Assembly (NCBI RefSeq): GCF_020831925.1
Contig: NZ_JAFIFQ010000004.1
Location: 1-64,000 of the forward strand
Source: Alkalimonas sp.
GTDB lineage: Bacteria; Pseudomonadota; Gammaproteobacteria; Enterobacterales; Alteromonadaceae
Reading direction: 5' to 3'
Length of the DNA: 64,000 bases
A program made the translations under genes and the position numbers. Positions 35,660 to 46,057 of the stretch are shown piece by piece. The notes beneath the pieces were generated by a model. That model did no database searches. It saw only the letters and a list, made by a program, of their open reading frames with translations, and was not told the origin of the DNA. Position 1 is the first letter of the stretch. Each line of letters starts with the position of its first letter.

Positions 35660-38600
35660 CGGCGATCTCCTGCAACCGCATACTGCACCACATGCTGCAA
35701 CAGGGGCACATACAAGGCCTCGCAAAGGGCATCAAAGTCGGCATCGGTGCTGAGTTGATTAAAATCAGGCCAGTAACGCTGCAACATTGGATAGTCCTGC
35801 ACTTCAGCGGTGATGCTGTAATCGCCCTGAAAGTCGCTGCCTTCGTAGCTTTGGATCGCTGCTTTTTCATCACCACCCAGCAAGGCCAATACAGTTTTAC
35901 AAGCCAGCGGCAAAGGGCGTTGCAACGCCTGCAGATAAACATCCAGTAATTGATTAAAAAGCTGCGTCGCCAGCGCTTTATCCAGCGGTGCTAAGCGAAA
36001 GATCGTATCCGGCCCTATCAGCAGGGTTTCGACAGCACCGGCCTGCTGCGCCAGCAGATGCGCTGGCCAAAAGCGACAGAGGTGATAACTTTTCAGTTGT
36101 TTTTTTGCATCAAACAACCGGCTGGGCTGCACCATCAGACGCAGCAAATGGCCATCCTGATGCTTACGAATATCGCTCAGGCTGTCTTCAAACACCACCG
36201 GCAGGGTTTCATCCAGCAGTTGCTGCCAGTACAGGGTTTCAGCAACCGGCTCAGATTGCAGCCGCAGCTGTTGCCACTGTGCCAGCAAAGCGGCCAGTTC
36301 CTGATTTTTTTGCTGCATCAGTAAATCGCCAAAGCCGCCCATCGGCAAAGCGCCGGCGCGCTGCAGCCGGGCCGTTTCCTGCTGCAGCAGCTGCTCGACG
36401 CTCAGTGGCTGACCATCGGTCATCGCATCCGTACTCAGGCCCTGCTCCAACCGGGCGATCAGCGCCTGATCCAGCACCCAACCATCCAGGCCACCGGCAG
36501 CAAAAAGCTCGTCGTCGCGCTCACTGTCCGACTCTGTGCCACTGTAGATCCCTAACCGCTTTTGATAGAGCACACGGCCCGGATGCCGTAACAAGCTGGC
36601 CAAATCGCTCAGGCGTATATGGGCGGCTTCTAAAGAGAAGCGTGGAGGCAGGGTTTCATCATTTGCCAAAGAAGAGGTCGCATCCAAAGCCGCGCGCCAA
36701 TCCGCAGCATAGCTGAATAAACGTGGGTCGCGCTTTGGTTCGAAGTAACGCCGGCTAAAAGGCTGCAACGGATGATCCAGGGTCAGTTGCGCCAGCAAGG
36801 GCTGAGCCGGATAAGCGGTTTCCAGATAGTCGCGCAACTGGCCAACCAGCACCGAAGGCGGTTTTTCGCTGTTATCCCGGATGCTAAAGCCGACCCAGCT
36901 CAGCACCAGTTTGTGACGGGCGGCCAGCAACGCTTCCAGAAACAGGTAATGATCATCGTCCCGGCGCGAGCGATCACCGGGCCGGTAGCCCGCTTGCATC
37001 AGATCAAAGTCATTGCGCCTGACCGGACGCGGATAGTCGCCATCGTTCATGCCCAATAACCAAATTTGAGCAAAGGGAATGGCCCGCATCGGCATCAGGG
37101 TGGCAAAATTCACCGCCCCGGCTAAAAAGCGCTGCTGCAAACCAGGCTGATCCAGCTCGCTGAGCAGCGCATCGCGCACCACGTCCAGCGCTAATGGCTG
37201 CTCGCCCAGATCGCTGTCGGCCAGGTGCTGCTGCCAGCGGCTCAGTTGCTGACGAATACGCTCCTCAGCCTGCTGATCGGCCGGGCTTTGTGGTAAAAAG
37301 AATTGCTCCAGCAAGCGCAGCAGCAGCTGTTGCCAGTCACTGGCATGATGAGGATGCTGCAGCTGCTGCCAGCTGTGTTCCAGCGCACTTACCAGCTCGG
37401 CCAAAGGCCCAACCAGAGCAGCATCCAACCCGGCCACTTCATCATAAGGCTCAATGTCCTGCCAGGCTTCGCCCTCTCCTGCCACATACCCCAACAGCAT
37501 CCGCTTTAAACCAAACCACCAGCTGTTTTGCTCCAGTTGCTCGGGCAGACCAAAGGCAGCACGTTGCCGGCCACTGAGTCCCCAGCGAATATTGGCCCCT
37601 TCAATCCAGGGTTTTAAACGGGCAACCCCGGCTTCATCGAGGCCAAAGCGCTGTTGCAGCGCTGGCGTATCCAGCAAATCCAGCATGGTACTGACGGTAA
37701 AGCGGTTATCCGGCAAACTGAGCAAGGCTTCAAAAGCCAGCAGCAAGGTGTTGCGATGGCGCAGCCCCTGGTCGGCGACAAAAAAGGGCAAATAACGCGG
37801 GTCTTCCGGCCGAAAACGCCCAAAGGTAGCAGCGATGTAGGGCGCGTACTGGTTAATATCCGGCACCATCACCAGAATATCGCGCGGCTGCAGCGGCTGG
37901 CCCTGCTGCCTGGCCTGACTGAGCTCATGCAACAGCTGATCGTGCAAAACCTCCAGCTCCCGCAACGGACTGTGGCAACGCATAAATTGCAGGCTGTGAT
38001 CGCTGGCTGGCACTTGCGTCTTCATAGCAGCACGCTCTTCGGCCGAGTGCAGTTCAAGAATATCCTGCTGCAGCTGCTGCAACAACGTCGCTTCACCGGG
38101 CGATTCAAACAAATCAATGCGACCGGCAAAATACTGCTGATAACTGCCGCTGTCATCCAGCTCATCCAGCAGGTGCAGATAATCCCGCCCTTGTTTGCCA
38201 AGAGCCGCCAGCAAGGGGTTGCCGGCCAGGTGCAGCTGCTCTGCAGATAACTGCGCCAGTGGGTGCTGCGCGGGCCTCCTTGCCCGGCGGTACTCCTGAC
38301 GCAAGAGATCACGGCCATCAATCAGATCACCCCAATACTGCCGGCAAGGATTACTGACAAAAAGCAGCACCTGACAAAATGGCGACAGTGCATGCAGTGC
38401 ATCCAGCGTTTGACGGGGCAATGACGAAATGCCAAAGACCACCACCCGTCGGGGCAAGCCGGCCGGTCGTGCTTGCAATTGCTGACAGGCGGATAAAAAT
38501 TGCTGGTGCACATCGGCGCGGTTTAAGGCTCCGGGCTGCTGGCTTTGGATCTCCTGCTGCAGGTGACGCCACAACCAGGGCTGCCAGAGCTGGTGAGCCG

Positions 38601-39123
38601 GCAGCGGATGGCCATCGATGCTGTTGTTGCCTTGCTGCCAATGCTGCAACCAGTCGGCCCGGTAGACCTGGTACTGATCGAATAAATCTGCCAGCTGAAA
38701 CGCCAGCTGATAACAGCGCCTTGGATCGGTTGGGTCTTTGGCCAAAAACCCATACAAGGGTGCCAGCTCGGCCTGCTCCGGCAACTGCTGCAGCAGCCGG
38801 TACAAACGCCAGCCAAGCGCATCCTTGTTGTAGGGCGATTCGGCCGGCAAAGCCGGCAGCACAGCACGGTAGGCCTGCCATAAAAACCGACCAGGCAGTT
38901 CAGTACAAATCCCGGCAGCAATGCCAAGGCCGCCCTGGGTTTTCGGCGCTGCCAGTGCCAGTTTCAACCACTGGGCAATGCCGTTGCTTTGCACCAAAAA
39001 GGTTTCAGTTTCCAGCGGCGACAACGGATAGCGCTGACACCACTGCAACATGATGTCACGCAATTGCTCCAGCCGGTTGCCCTGTAACACCATAAAACCT
39101 GTTGGCCAGTCCTGTGCTGTCAT
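35656..39123 (-). CDS. recC: RecBCD subunit RecC
   Basis: The 1155-residue protein starts with MVLQGNRLEQL-type sequence (after MTAQDWPTGF) and contains VQSNGIAQWLKL, VFGISSLPRQ, PRDILVMVPDINQYAPYI and the conserved QIWLLGMNDGDYPR. RecC recognises Chi and holds the RecB and RecD motors. Length is close to E. coli RecC (1122). It is the first gene of recC-recB-recD. The 205 bases upstream to 39328 hold no gene; I see no clear promoter there. Confidence 0.97.
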   Translation of the reverse strand: MTAQDWPTGFMVLQGNRLEQLRDIMLQWCQRYPLSPLETETFLVQSNGIAQWLKLALAAPKTQGGLGIAAGICTELPGRFLWQAYRAVLPALPAESPYNKDALGWRLYRLLQQLPEQAELAPLYGFLAKDPTDPRRCYQLAFQLADLFDQYQVYRADWLQHWQQGNNSIDGHPLPAHQLWQPWLWRHLQQEIQSQQPGALNRADVHQQFLSACQQLQARPAGLPRRVVVFGISSLPRQTLDALHALSPFCQVLLFVSNPCRQYWGDLIDGRDLLRQEYRRARRPAQHPLAQLSAEQLHLAGNPLLAALGKQGRDYLHLLDELDDSGSYQQYFAGRIDLFESPGEATLLQQLQQDILELHSAEERAAMKTQVPASDHSLQFMRCHSPLRELEVLHDQLLHELSQARQQGQPLQPRDILVMVPDINQYAPYIAATFGRFRPEDPRYLPFFVADQGLRHRNTLLLAFEALLSLPDNRFTVSTMLDLLDTPALQQRFGLDEAGVARLKPWIEGANIRWGLSGRQRAAFGLPEQLEQNSWWFGLKRMLLGYVAGEGEAWQDIEPYDEVAGLDAALVGPLAELVSALEHSWQQLQHPHHASDWQQLLLRLLEQFFLPQSPADQQAEERIRQQLSRWQQHLADSDLGEQPLALDVVRDALLSELDQPGLQQRFLAGAVNFATLMPMRAIPFAQIWLLGMNDGDYPRPVRRNDFDLMQAGYRPGDRSRRDDDHYLFLEALLAARHKLVLSWVGFSIRDNSEKPPSVLVGQLRDYLETAYPAQPLLAQLTLDHPLQPFSRRYFEPKRDPRLFSYAADWRAALDATSSLANDETLPPRFSLEAAHIRLSDLASLLRHPGRVLYQKRLGIYSGTESDSERDDELFAAGGLDGWVLDQALIARLEQGLSTDAMTDGQPLSVEQLLQQETARLQRAGALPMGGFGDLLMQQKNQELAALLAQWQQLRLQSEPVAETLYWQQLLDETLPVVFEDSLSDIRKHQDGHLLRLMVQPSRLFDAKKQLKSYHLCRFWPAHLLAQQAGAVETLLIGPDTIFRLAPLDKALATQLFNQLLDVYLQALQRPLPLACKTVLALLGGDEKAAIQSYEGSDFQGDYSITAEVQDYPMLQRYWPDFNQLSTDADFDALCEALYVPLLQHVVQYAVAGDRR

Positions 39124-39328
39124 CGGATCCCTGTTTTTTCATTGTCATTTTGCGTTTGCCACAGTATGCCATAGCTTCTTGCATTCAATGAATCCCTCCG
39201 TGGCAGATTGCAACAAGTGCAAACCGCTAAAAAATTGATTTATGACAGGAAATAACTAAAAGCTGATTGATCCATACACCGAATACTGACCTACTAGGCT
39301 CTAAGCTTTGGGAATAAGGGTGGTTCGG

Positions 39329-40420
39329 ATGGCAAACAAGCCTTGGAGCAACACATACTGGCTGCTGGCAGCGTTGTTTATTGTGATCATTGGCTGGTTT
39401 GCCAGCGGTGACTTTCGCAGCGCGCAGCAAAGTATGGATCCCTTTCAGCAACAGGAAACGCTGGCCCTGCCCAGGGTTGAAACCCGAATCAGCCGGGCTG
39501 AGCTGATGCAGCCTGAACTGGTGTTGCAGGGGCACGTTCAGCCTTTTCAACGCGTACTTATTCAGGCGCAATTGGAAGGCACCGTGCAGCAACTGCTGGT
39601 TGAGCAAGGGCAGACGGTAACCGCCGCCGCGCCATTGCTGCAACTGTCCGACGAGGGCCGGAGCCAACGACTGCTTCAGGCAGAAGCTTTGGTACGGCTG
39701 CGTGAAGCCGAATACCTAAGTGCTCAAAAACTGGGAGCCGAGCAATTTTTATCCCAAACCGAGCTTATCCGCCTGGCCAGTGAGCTGGAAAGCGCCAGAA
39801 CAGAGCGCAGTCATGCTGAGCGACAACTGGGGTATACCAAGCCGACAGCTCCATTTTCCGGCCACATCAACCGCCGCATGGTGGAGGTCGGTGATTTTGT
39901 ACAAACCGGCAATCAGCTGCTGGAGCTGGTCCAGATTGAACGGCTAAAAGTCAGTGCCCAGATCCCGCAACAGCAAGTGCAGCGGGTGCAGGCTGGCCAG
40001 CAAGTGCGGCTTACACTGCTGGACGGCAGCGCTTTGGATGCCACAGTGCATTTTGTCAGCCTGCAGGCCGATGAAGCTACCCGAAGCTTTTATCTGGAGG
40101 TTTGGGCCGATAACCCTGATTTATTAAGGATTGCCGGTGCCAGTGCCACCTTGCATATTCAATTAGCGCCAGAGACAGCACACCGACTGTCACCAGCTCT
40201 GTTGCAACTGACCCCGGATGGTCAATTGGCAGTCAGTGTAGTGGAAGCACAGCAGGTAGTTCGTTACCCGGTGCAGCTGCTGCAAGCCGACCCTCAGGGG
40301 ATTTGGGTGACTGGCCTGCCCGAACAGATAGAGCTGATCCAGACCGGGGCAGGTTTTGTCCGGCCCGGCGATCAGGTGCTGGTTACAAGGACAACGGAAG
40401 ACACAAGGACGACTGAATGA
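39329..40420 (+). CDS. RND efflux periplasmic adaptor (membrane fusion protein)
   Basis: The start at 39329 (MANKPWSNTYW) is preferred over an upstream TTG. The 363-residue protein has one N-terminal membrane segment (YWLLAALFIVIIGWF), then the MFP barrel-sandwich hybrid (RVLIQAQLEGTVQQLLVEQGQTV and PTAPFSGHINRRMVEVGDFV) and a coiled-coil hairpin between. It links the RND pump to an outer-membrane channel, which is not encoded nearby. It overlaps the pump gene by 4 bases. The substrate is unknown. Confidence 0.92.
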   Translation: MANKPWSNTYWLLAALFIVIIGWFASGDFRSAQQSMDPFQQQETLALPRVETRISRAELMQPELVLQGHVQPFQRVLIQAQLEGTVQQLLVEQGQTVTAAAPLLQLSDEGRSQRLLQAEALVRLREAEYLSAQKLGAEQFLSQTELIRLASELESARTERSHAERQLGYTKPTAPFSGHINRRMVEVGDFVQTGNQLLELVQIERLKVSAQIPQQQVQRVQAGQQVRLTLLDGSALDATVHFVSLQADEATRSFYLEVWADNPDLLRIAGASATLHIQLAPETAHRLSPALLQLTPDGQLAVSVVEAQQVVRYPVQLLQADPQGIWVTGLPEQIELIQTGAGFVRPGDQVLVTRTTEDTRTTE

Positions 40421-43400
40421 GAACCATTATTGCCAGTGCGATGGATCGCAGCCGTGCCAGCCTGATGTTGCTGCTGTTTTTGTTTATAGCCGGTTTCTAC
40501 GCCTATCAAAGCATTCCCAAAGAATCAAACCCCGATGTCGCCATACCACTGATTTATGTCTCCATGTCGCTGGATGGTATCAGCCCGGAAGATGGCGAGC
40601 GGTTGCTGGTCCGGCCGATGGAGCATGAACTGCGCTCTTTGGAAGGCATTAAGAAAATGACCTCCACAGCCAGTGAAGGCCATGCTTCGGTGATGCTGGA
40701 ATTTGACGCCGGTTTCAATCCGGATCGTGCGCTGCAGGATGTCCGGGTGCGGGTGGATGCAGCCCGGGCCAAACTGCCATCCGAAGCCAAGGAGCCTACC
40801 GTCAACGAAATCAATGTCGGCCTGTTCCCGGTACTGACAGTCGGTTTATCCGGTCCGGTCTCCGAAATGCAGCTGGTTAGCATGGCCCGCCAGCTCAAAG
40901 AGCAGCTTGAAGGGATCCCTGAGGTGCTGGAAGTGGATATTGGCGGTGATCGGGAAGATCTGCTGGAAATTATTGTCAATCCTCAAGTGCTGGAAGCCTA
41001 TGAGCTGGATTACCTGCAGTTGTTTAATCTGGTGGCCAATAACAACCGCTTAGTGGCGGCTGGTAGCCTGGATACCGGCGCTGGTCGTATGGCCATCAAG
41101 GTACCAGGGGTCATTGAAAACCTGGACGATGTGCTGAACATGCCGATCAAAGCCGTTGGCCAGCAAGTAGTCACCTTTGGCGATGTCGCCAGCATCCAGC
41201 ACAGTTTTAAAGATCCACTGGGCTTTGCCCGGATTAATGGCCAACCTGCCGTGGTGCTGGAGATTAAAAAGCGCAGTGGTGCCAATATCATCAGCACGAT
41301 TGAGCAAACCAAAGCCGTGATCGATGAACTAAGCGCAGCCTTCCCACCGGACATGCAGATCAATTACATCATGGACCAATCCAAACAAGTCACATTGATG
41401 CTAAGTGATTTGCTAAATAATGTGCTGACCGCCGTCATTCTGGTGTTACTACTGCTGATGGCGGCCATGGGTGTCCGCTCCGCCTTGCTGGTTGGCATCA
41501 CCATTCCCGGTGCTTTCTTTGTCGGTATTTTATGGATTTGGAGCCTTGGCTTCACCATGAACATCATCGTGCTGTTTGCACTGATTTTGGTGGCAGGCAT
41601 GCTGGTTGACGGCGCGGTTGTCGTCAGCGAACTGGCCGATCGCAATCAACAGCAAGGCCAGAGTGCCAGGAAAGCCTGGCTCAATGCCGCGCACCGAATG
41701 TCCTGGCCCATTATTGCCTCTACAGCCACCACGCTGGCGGTCTTTGTGCCCTTGCTGTTCTGGCCTGGCATGGTTGGTCAATTTATGAAATATCTGCCAG
41801 CCACTGTGATCCTGTGTTTACTGGCTTCCCTGGCCATGGCTTTGGTTTTCTTACCTGTAATGGGCGCTATTTCTGGCAAAAGCCAGCATCAGCACCCAAC
41901 TCAGGTAAGCAAAGGTGGGCGCTTGTACCGCCAACTTCTGGCTAAACTACTGCACTACCCTGGCAGCACCTTCTGCGGCATGCTGGGCTTTATCCTGCTG
42001 ATTTATGCAGCTTACTCCCAATGGAATCATGGTGTTGAATTTTTTCCGGCGGTAGAGCCTGAATCCGCCCAAGTCTGGCTGCGGGCACGTGGCGATTTAT
42101 CGGTGCAGGAAAAAGATGCGCTGCTACGCCGGGTGGAAAACAAGCTGCAGGGCCTGACCGAAGTCGAAGCCCTCTATGCCCGCTCCATGGCATCGGCAGG
42201 CGGTGAACTGGGTGCGGATGTGATTGGCACCTTGCAATTTCAGTTTATCGATTGGCATCAACGCCGGCCAGCAGCGGCTATTTTGCAGGATATGCGGCAA
42301 CTGACTGAGCATATACCAGGCATCGTACTGGAATTCAGACAGCAGCAGGCGGGCCCTGCGGCCGGTAAACCGATAGAACTGCAGGTCAGTGCTCAGGATC
42401 CGGCCCAGCTCGATGCTGCCATCGACAGCCTGGTACGGCGCATGCAGCAACTGGGTGGTTTTATCGACATTGAAGACGACCGCAGCCTGCCCGGCATTGA
42501 GTGGCGGGTCGAGGTAGACAGGGCCAATGCCGCCCGCTTTGGCACCGATGTGCAGGCGGTGGGCAACGCCGTCCAGATGATCAGCAATGGCTTGCTGTTG
42601 GCCAAATACCGGCCTGAATTTGCCAGCGATGAAGTGGATATTCGGGTTCGCTTTCCGGAATCCTGGCGCTCGCTGACCCAACTGACTCGTCTGACACTGC
42701 AAACGTCCTATGGGCAGGTGCCGCTAAGCCACTTTGTCCAACTGGTACCGGCGCCAAAAACCAGCGTCATTAAACGCATCGACGGCAACCGGGCAGTGAC
42801 CATCAAAGCCGATTTAGCAAGCGGCTATCAGGTCAGTGAGCGCTTAAAAGCACTGCAAGAGTCTCAGTTGGAACTGCCTGATGGCGTTTTTATCCGCACA
42901 GCAGGCGAAGATGCCGATCAACAGGAAGCCGCCGCCTTCCTGATCAAAGCCTTTATCAGCGCTATCTTTTTAATGATGATGATTTTGCTGCTGCAATTTA
43001 ATAGCTGGTATCAGACACTGCTGGTGTTATCCGCTATTTTGTTTTCTACCGCCGGCGTATTACTGGGCCTGCTGGTAAATGGCCAAAGCTTTGGCATTGT
43101 GATGGTGGGTATGGGCATCATCGGACTGGCCGGCATTGTGGTCAATAACAACATCGTGTTGATTGATACCTACAATGGCATGAAAGCACAAGGCATGTCC
43201 GCCTTAGAGGCAGCGCTGGAAACCGGCTGTCTGCGACTGCGGCCAGTGCTTCTGACCTCTTTAACCACGGTATTGGGTTTAATGCCGATGGTGCTGGCAG
43301 TGAATGTGAATCTGCTGGAGCCCAGCCTTGGTTTTGGCGCACCATCTACCCAGTGGTGGACTCAATTATCCAGCGCCATTGCCGGTGGCTTAACCTTTGC

Positions 43401-43488
43401 TACCTTGCTGACGTTATTTTTAACCCCTTGCATGCTGGTGCTGGGCGAAAAACTACGACCTGGTAAAGCAAAGGCTGATTCACCTTGA
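40417..43488 (+). CDS. RND efflux pump, inner-membrane permease
   Basis: The 1023-residue protein has the RND plan: twelve membrane segments with two large periplasmic loops. Typical sites are the N-terminal FYAYQSIPKESNPDV region, NIVLFALILVAGMLVDGAVVV with an Asp in TM4, and a C-terminal VVNNNIVLIDTYN. It is of the HAE-type export group; the TM4 motif has one Asp rather than two. It exports small molecules with its adaptor by proton exchange. It converges on the ABC gene with a 11-base gap. A link to the catabolic island cannot be shown. Confidence 0.93.
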   Translation: MRTIIASAMDRSRASLMLLLFLFIAGFYAYQSIPKESNPDVAIPLIYVSMSLDGISPEDGERLLVRPMEHELRSLEGIKKMTSTASEGHASVMLEFDAGFNPDRALQDVRVRVDAARAKLPSEAKEPTVNEINVGLFPVLTVGLSGPVSEMQLVSMARQLKEQLEGIPEVLEVDIGGDREDLLEIIVNPQVLEAYELDYLQLFNLVANNNRLVAAGSLDTGAGRMAIKVPGVIENLDDVLNMPIKAVGQQVVTFGDVASIQHSFKDPLGFARINGQPAVVLEIKKRSGANIISTIEQTKAVIDELSAAFPPDMQINYIMDQSKQVTLMLSDLLNNVLTAVILVLLLLMAAMGVRSALLVGITIPGAFFVGILWIWSLGFTMNIIVLFALILVAGMLVDGAVVVSELADRNQQQGQSARKAWLNAAHRMSWPIIASTATTLAVFVPLLFWPGMVGQFMKYLPATVILCLLASLAMALVFLPVMGAISGKSQHQHPTQVSKGGRLYRQLLAKLLHYPGSTFCGMLGFILLIYAAYSQWNHGVEFFPAVEPESAQVWLRARGDLSVQEKDALLRRVENKLQGLTEVEALYARSMASAGGELGADVIGTLQFQFIDWHQRRPAAAILQDMRQLTEHIPGIVLEFRQQQAGPAAGKPIELQVSAQDPAQLDAAIDSLVRRMQQLGGFIDIEDDRSLPGIEWRVEVDRANAARFGTDVQAVGNAVQMISNGLLLAKYRPEFASDEVDIRVRFPESWRSLTQLTRLTLQTSYGQVPLSHFVQLVPAPKTSVIKRIDGNRAVTIKADLASGYQVSERLKALQESQLELPDGVFIRTAGEDADQQEAAAFLIKAFISAIFLMMMILLLQFNSWYQTLLVLSAILFSTAGVLLGLLVNGQSFGIVMVGMGIIGLAGIVVNNNIVLIDTYNGMKAQGMSALEAALETGCLRLRPVLLTSLTTVLGLMPMVLAVNVNLLEPSLGFGAPSTQWWTQLSSAIAGGLTFATLLTLFLTPCMLVLGEKLRPGKAKADSP

Positions 43489-43499
43489 GCAGAGCAGCA

Positions 43500-45311
43500 T
43501 CAAGATGATTCCTTTTGCTGTGCCTGTTGCTGCCACATGCGGGCGTACTCGCCTTGTTGCGCCAGCAGCTGCTGGTGAGTGCCTTGCTCAATCACCCTAC
43601 CGTGCTGCAGCACGACAATACGATCAGCATCGGTAATGGTTGATAGCCGATGCGCAATTACCAGGCTGGTGTGCTGGCTGGCGACATCACGCATGGCCTT
43701 AAGAATGGCTTGCTCAGCCAGCGAGTCCAGCGATGAAGTGGCCTCATCGAATACCAGGATAGGTGCACCTTTCAAAATGGCGCGGGCAATCGCGATGCGC
43801 TGTTTTTCACCGCCGGACACTTTCAGGCCCCTTTCACCCACCAAGGTCTGATCGCCCTCTGGCAAGCGGCTGACAAAATCACGTAAATGCGCCATATCGA
43901 TGGCTTTATCGACCTCGGCTGCGCTGGCGGCAGGTTTGGCATAAAGAATATTGTCGCGAATACTGCTGTTAAACAACACCGTATCCTGCGGCACTATGGC
44001 AATGGCCCGGCGCAGCGATGACAATGTCAGCTGGCTAATATCCTGCCCATCAATCAAAATCTGTCCTGCATTCAATTCATAGAAGCGATACAGCAAACGG
44101 GCAATGCTACTTTTACCAGCACCGGATGCTCCGACAATGGCTACCTTCTGGCCAGCGCTCACCTCAAAGCTAAGGTCATTCAGCACAGGTCTCCCCTGCT
44201 GATAAGCAAAACTCACGCGCTGAAAGCAAATAGCCCCACCAGCTATCGTCAACTCCGCAGCATCGGCTTTATCGGCGATACTGGGTTTGCGGGTGAGTAA
44301 TCCCAACATATTTTCCAGATCGGTTACCGCCCGGCGGATTTCCCGGTAGACGAAACCAAGGAAGTTCAATGGCATAAACAGCTGCAGCAAATAAGCATTT
44401 AACATCACCAGCCCACCGATGCTTAAGGTGCCGGCCACTACTTCTGTCACCGCCAACCACATCAAAGCGGTCATAGCCAACGCAATCAGTAGCGCCTGCC
44501 CCGAATTAAGCACCAGCAGACTCAGTCGGTTCTTCAAACGGGCTTGCTCCCAGGTGGCCAAAAATCCATCGTAAATCCTGGCTTCATGCTGCTCGTTGTT
44601 AAAATATTTCACCGTCTCATAATTGAGTAAACTGTCGACTGCCCGGCTATTGGTGGTGTTATCGGCCTGATTAGCGGCGCGGATAAAGGCATTGCGCCAT
44701 TCGGTGATAAATACCGTAAAAAAGATGTATAAACCAACGGCCAGCAGCATGATCAACGCATAGACTGGCGAAAACAGCAGGCTGAAGATCACGGCAACTG
44801 CCAGAATCTCCAGTAAGGTCGGCACGATGTTAAACATCAAAAAGCGCATCAGAAAACTCAAGCCATTGGTGCCACGCTCGATATCACGGCTGATCCCTCC
44901 GGTTTGCCGGTCCAAATGAAATGACAGCTCCAGGCTATGCAAGTGCTCAAATACTTTTAAACCAAGCTGACGCATCGCATGCTCAGTCACCCGGCCAAAT
45001 AAAGCATCCCGCACTTCCCCTAAGAACACCATGGCAAAGCGCAGCAAACCATACAACACTACCAGGCCAACCGGGATCATCAACAACTGCTGACGCTGCC
45101 CATCTACCGCGTCGACAATTTCTTTTAGCGCCCACGGCATCAGCAACGTCGCCACTTTGGCTGCGACCAGGCAGAGCAAAGCCAGCAATACCCTCCCCTT
45201 AAACGCCATTAAATAGGGCCAGAGCGTCAGCACACTTTGTCGCAACGACATGGCATAACTGCGTTTGGATGGTTCCGTCTGTTTGGCGGCAGAGCGCATT
45301 CCACGCATCAA
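43500..45311 (-). CDS. Atm1/ABCB7-type ABC exporter
   Basis: The 603-residue half-transporter has six N-terminal membrane helices and a C-terminal ATPase with Walker A GASGAGKSS, signature VSGGEKQRIAIARA, Walker B ILVFDEATSSLD and the IAHRLST switch. The segment SLLNYETVKYFNNEQHE is diagnostic of the Atm1/ABCB7/HMT1 group. These carry glutathione conjugates or metal complexes. The residues between it and leuD (45312-45457) hold an imperfect inverted repeat (about 45404-45437) and nothing else clear. The first start codons are uncertain (MMRGMRS). Confidence 0.92.
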   Translation of the reverse strand: MMRGMRSAAKQTEPSKRSYAMSLRQSVLTLWPYLMAFKGRVLLALLCLVAAKVATLLMPWALKEIVDAVDGQRQQLLMIPVGLVVLYGLLRFAMVFLGEVRDALFGRVTEHAMRQLGLKVFEHLHSLELSFHLDRQTGGISRDIERGTNGLSFLMRFLMFNIVPTLLEILAVAVIFSLLFSPVYALIMLLAVGLYIFFTVFITEWRNAFIRAANQADNTTNSRAVDSLLNYETVKYFNNEQHEARIYDGFLATWEQARLKNRLSLLVLNSGQALLIALAMTALMWLAVTEVVAGTLSIGGLVMLNAYLLQLFMPLNFLGFVYREIRRAVTDLENMLGLLTRKPSIADKADAAELTIAGGAICFQRVSFAYQQGRPVLNDLSFEVSAGQKVAIVGASGAGKSSIARLLYRFYELNAGQILIDGQDISQLTLSSLRRAIAIVPQDTVLFNSSIRDNILYAKPAASAAEVDKAIDMAHLRDFVSRLPEGDQTLVGERGLKVSGGEKQRIAIARAILKGAPILVFDEATSSLDSLAEQAILKAMRDVASQHTSLVIAHRLSTITDADRIVVLQHGRVIEQGTHQQLLAQQGEYARMWQQQAQQKESS

Positions 45312-45457
45312 ATTCTCACTTCAATCAAGAGACAGCTGGCAGCCAAGGTAAGAGGTATCGGTGCGGATCTCAACTGAAAAGTACAACAAGTTGCCCGGCA
45401 GACGTTACCAACCAGCCTGACGCAGCCGGCTGGTAACAGCATAGGTTGAGGTGCCGG

Positions 45458-46057
45458 CTACAACCAGGGCAGCTGCTGGCTTCGGTTTTGCTCGTACAAA
45501 TCAATCTGCGGTGTCAGCTGTTCGCTGCAACCGATAAAATCCAGACCGAGCAACAGCCGTTGTTTGGCATCGGCATCGATGTCGAATGAAAAACGCACAC
45601 CATCCTCACAGCATAACAGCTGCTGCTCCAGGTCAATGCTCCAAACCAGCTCGGGTTTACGGCTGTGCTGAAACAGTGTTTCGATCGCATCGGCGTCTAA
45701 ACGAATCAATAAGATGCCATTATTCAGGCTGTTGCTGGCAAAGATATCGGCAAAGCTTTCGGCAATGATCACGCCAAAACCATACTGTTTTATCGCCCAG
45801 GGCGCATGCTCACGGCTGGAACCGCAGCCAAAATTGCGCCGACTTAACAGCATGGAGCACCCCTGATGCCGTGGCTGATTCAGCACAAAATCCGGGTTTG
45901 GCCTGCCATCGGCCAGATAGCGCCAGTCAAAAAACAGCGCATCGGCAAAACCATGGCGCTCAATCGAGGTTAAGAACTGCTTGGGAATGATCTGATCAGT
46001 ATCGACATTGTTTTTATCAAGCGGACAGATACGCCCACTGGCAAAAATAGTGCTCAT
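45458..46057 (-). CDS. leuD: LeuD-like small subunit, alkylmalate/alkylmaleate hydro-lyase
   Basis: The 199-residue protein is an aconitase-family swivel domain with NFGCGSSREHAPWAIKQYGFGVIIAESFADIF, the LeuD signature. LeuD is the small subunit of isopropylmalate isomerase. It overlaps leuC by one base (shared A) and sits at the end of the catabolic operon rather than next to leuA and leuB, so a role as the small subunit of an alkylmaleate hydratase (like DmdB in Eubacterium barkeri nicotinate fermentation) is equally likely. This is inference from position. leuA and leuB are not in the window. Confidence 0.85.
   Translation of the reverse strand: MSTIFASGRICPLDKNNVDTDQIIPKQFLTSIERHGFADALFFDWRYLADGRPNPDFVLNQPRHQGCSMLLSRRNFGCGSSREHAPWAIKQYGFGVIIAESFADIFASNSLNNGILLIRLDADAIETLFQHSRKPELVWSIDLEQQLLCCEDGVRFSFDIDADAKQRLLLGLDFIGCSEQLTPQIDLYEQNRSQQLPWL

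Noticed and set aside
38379-39053. Plus-strand 224-residue frame
   Set aside because: Antisense shadow of recC, of low-complexity Ala/Arg/Pro composition.
40417-45311. RND pump and Atm1-like exporter as part of the tetrapyrrole island
   Set aside because: No GntR-type site or overlap links them to it; they look like an unrelated neighbour.
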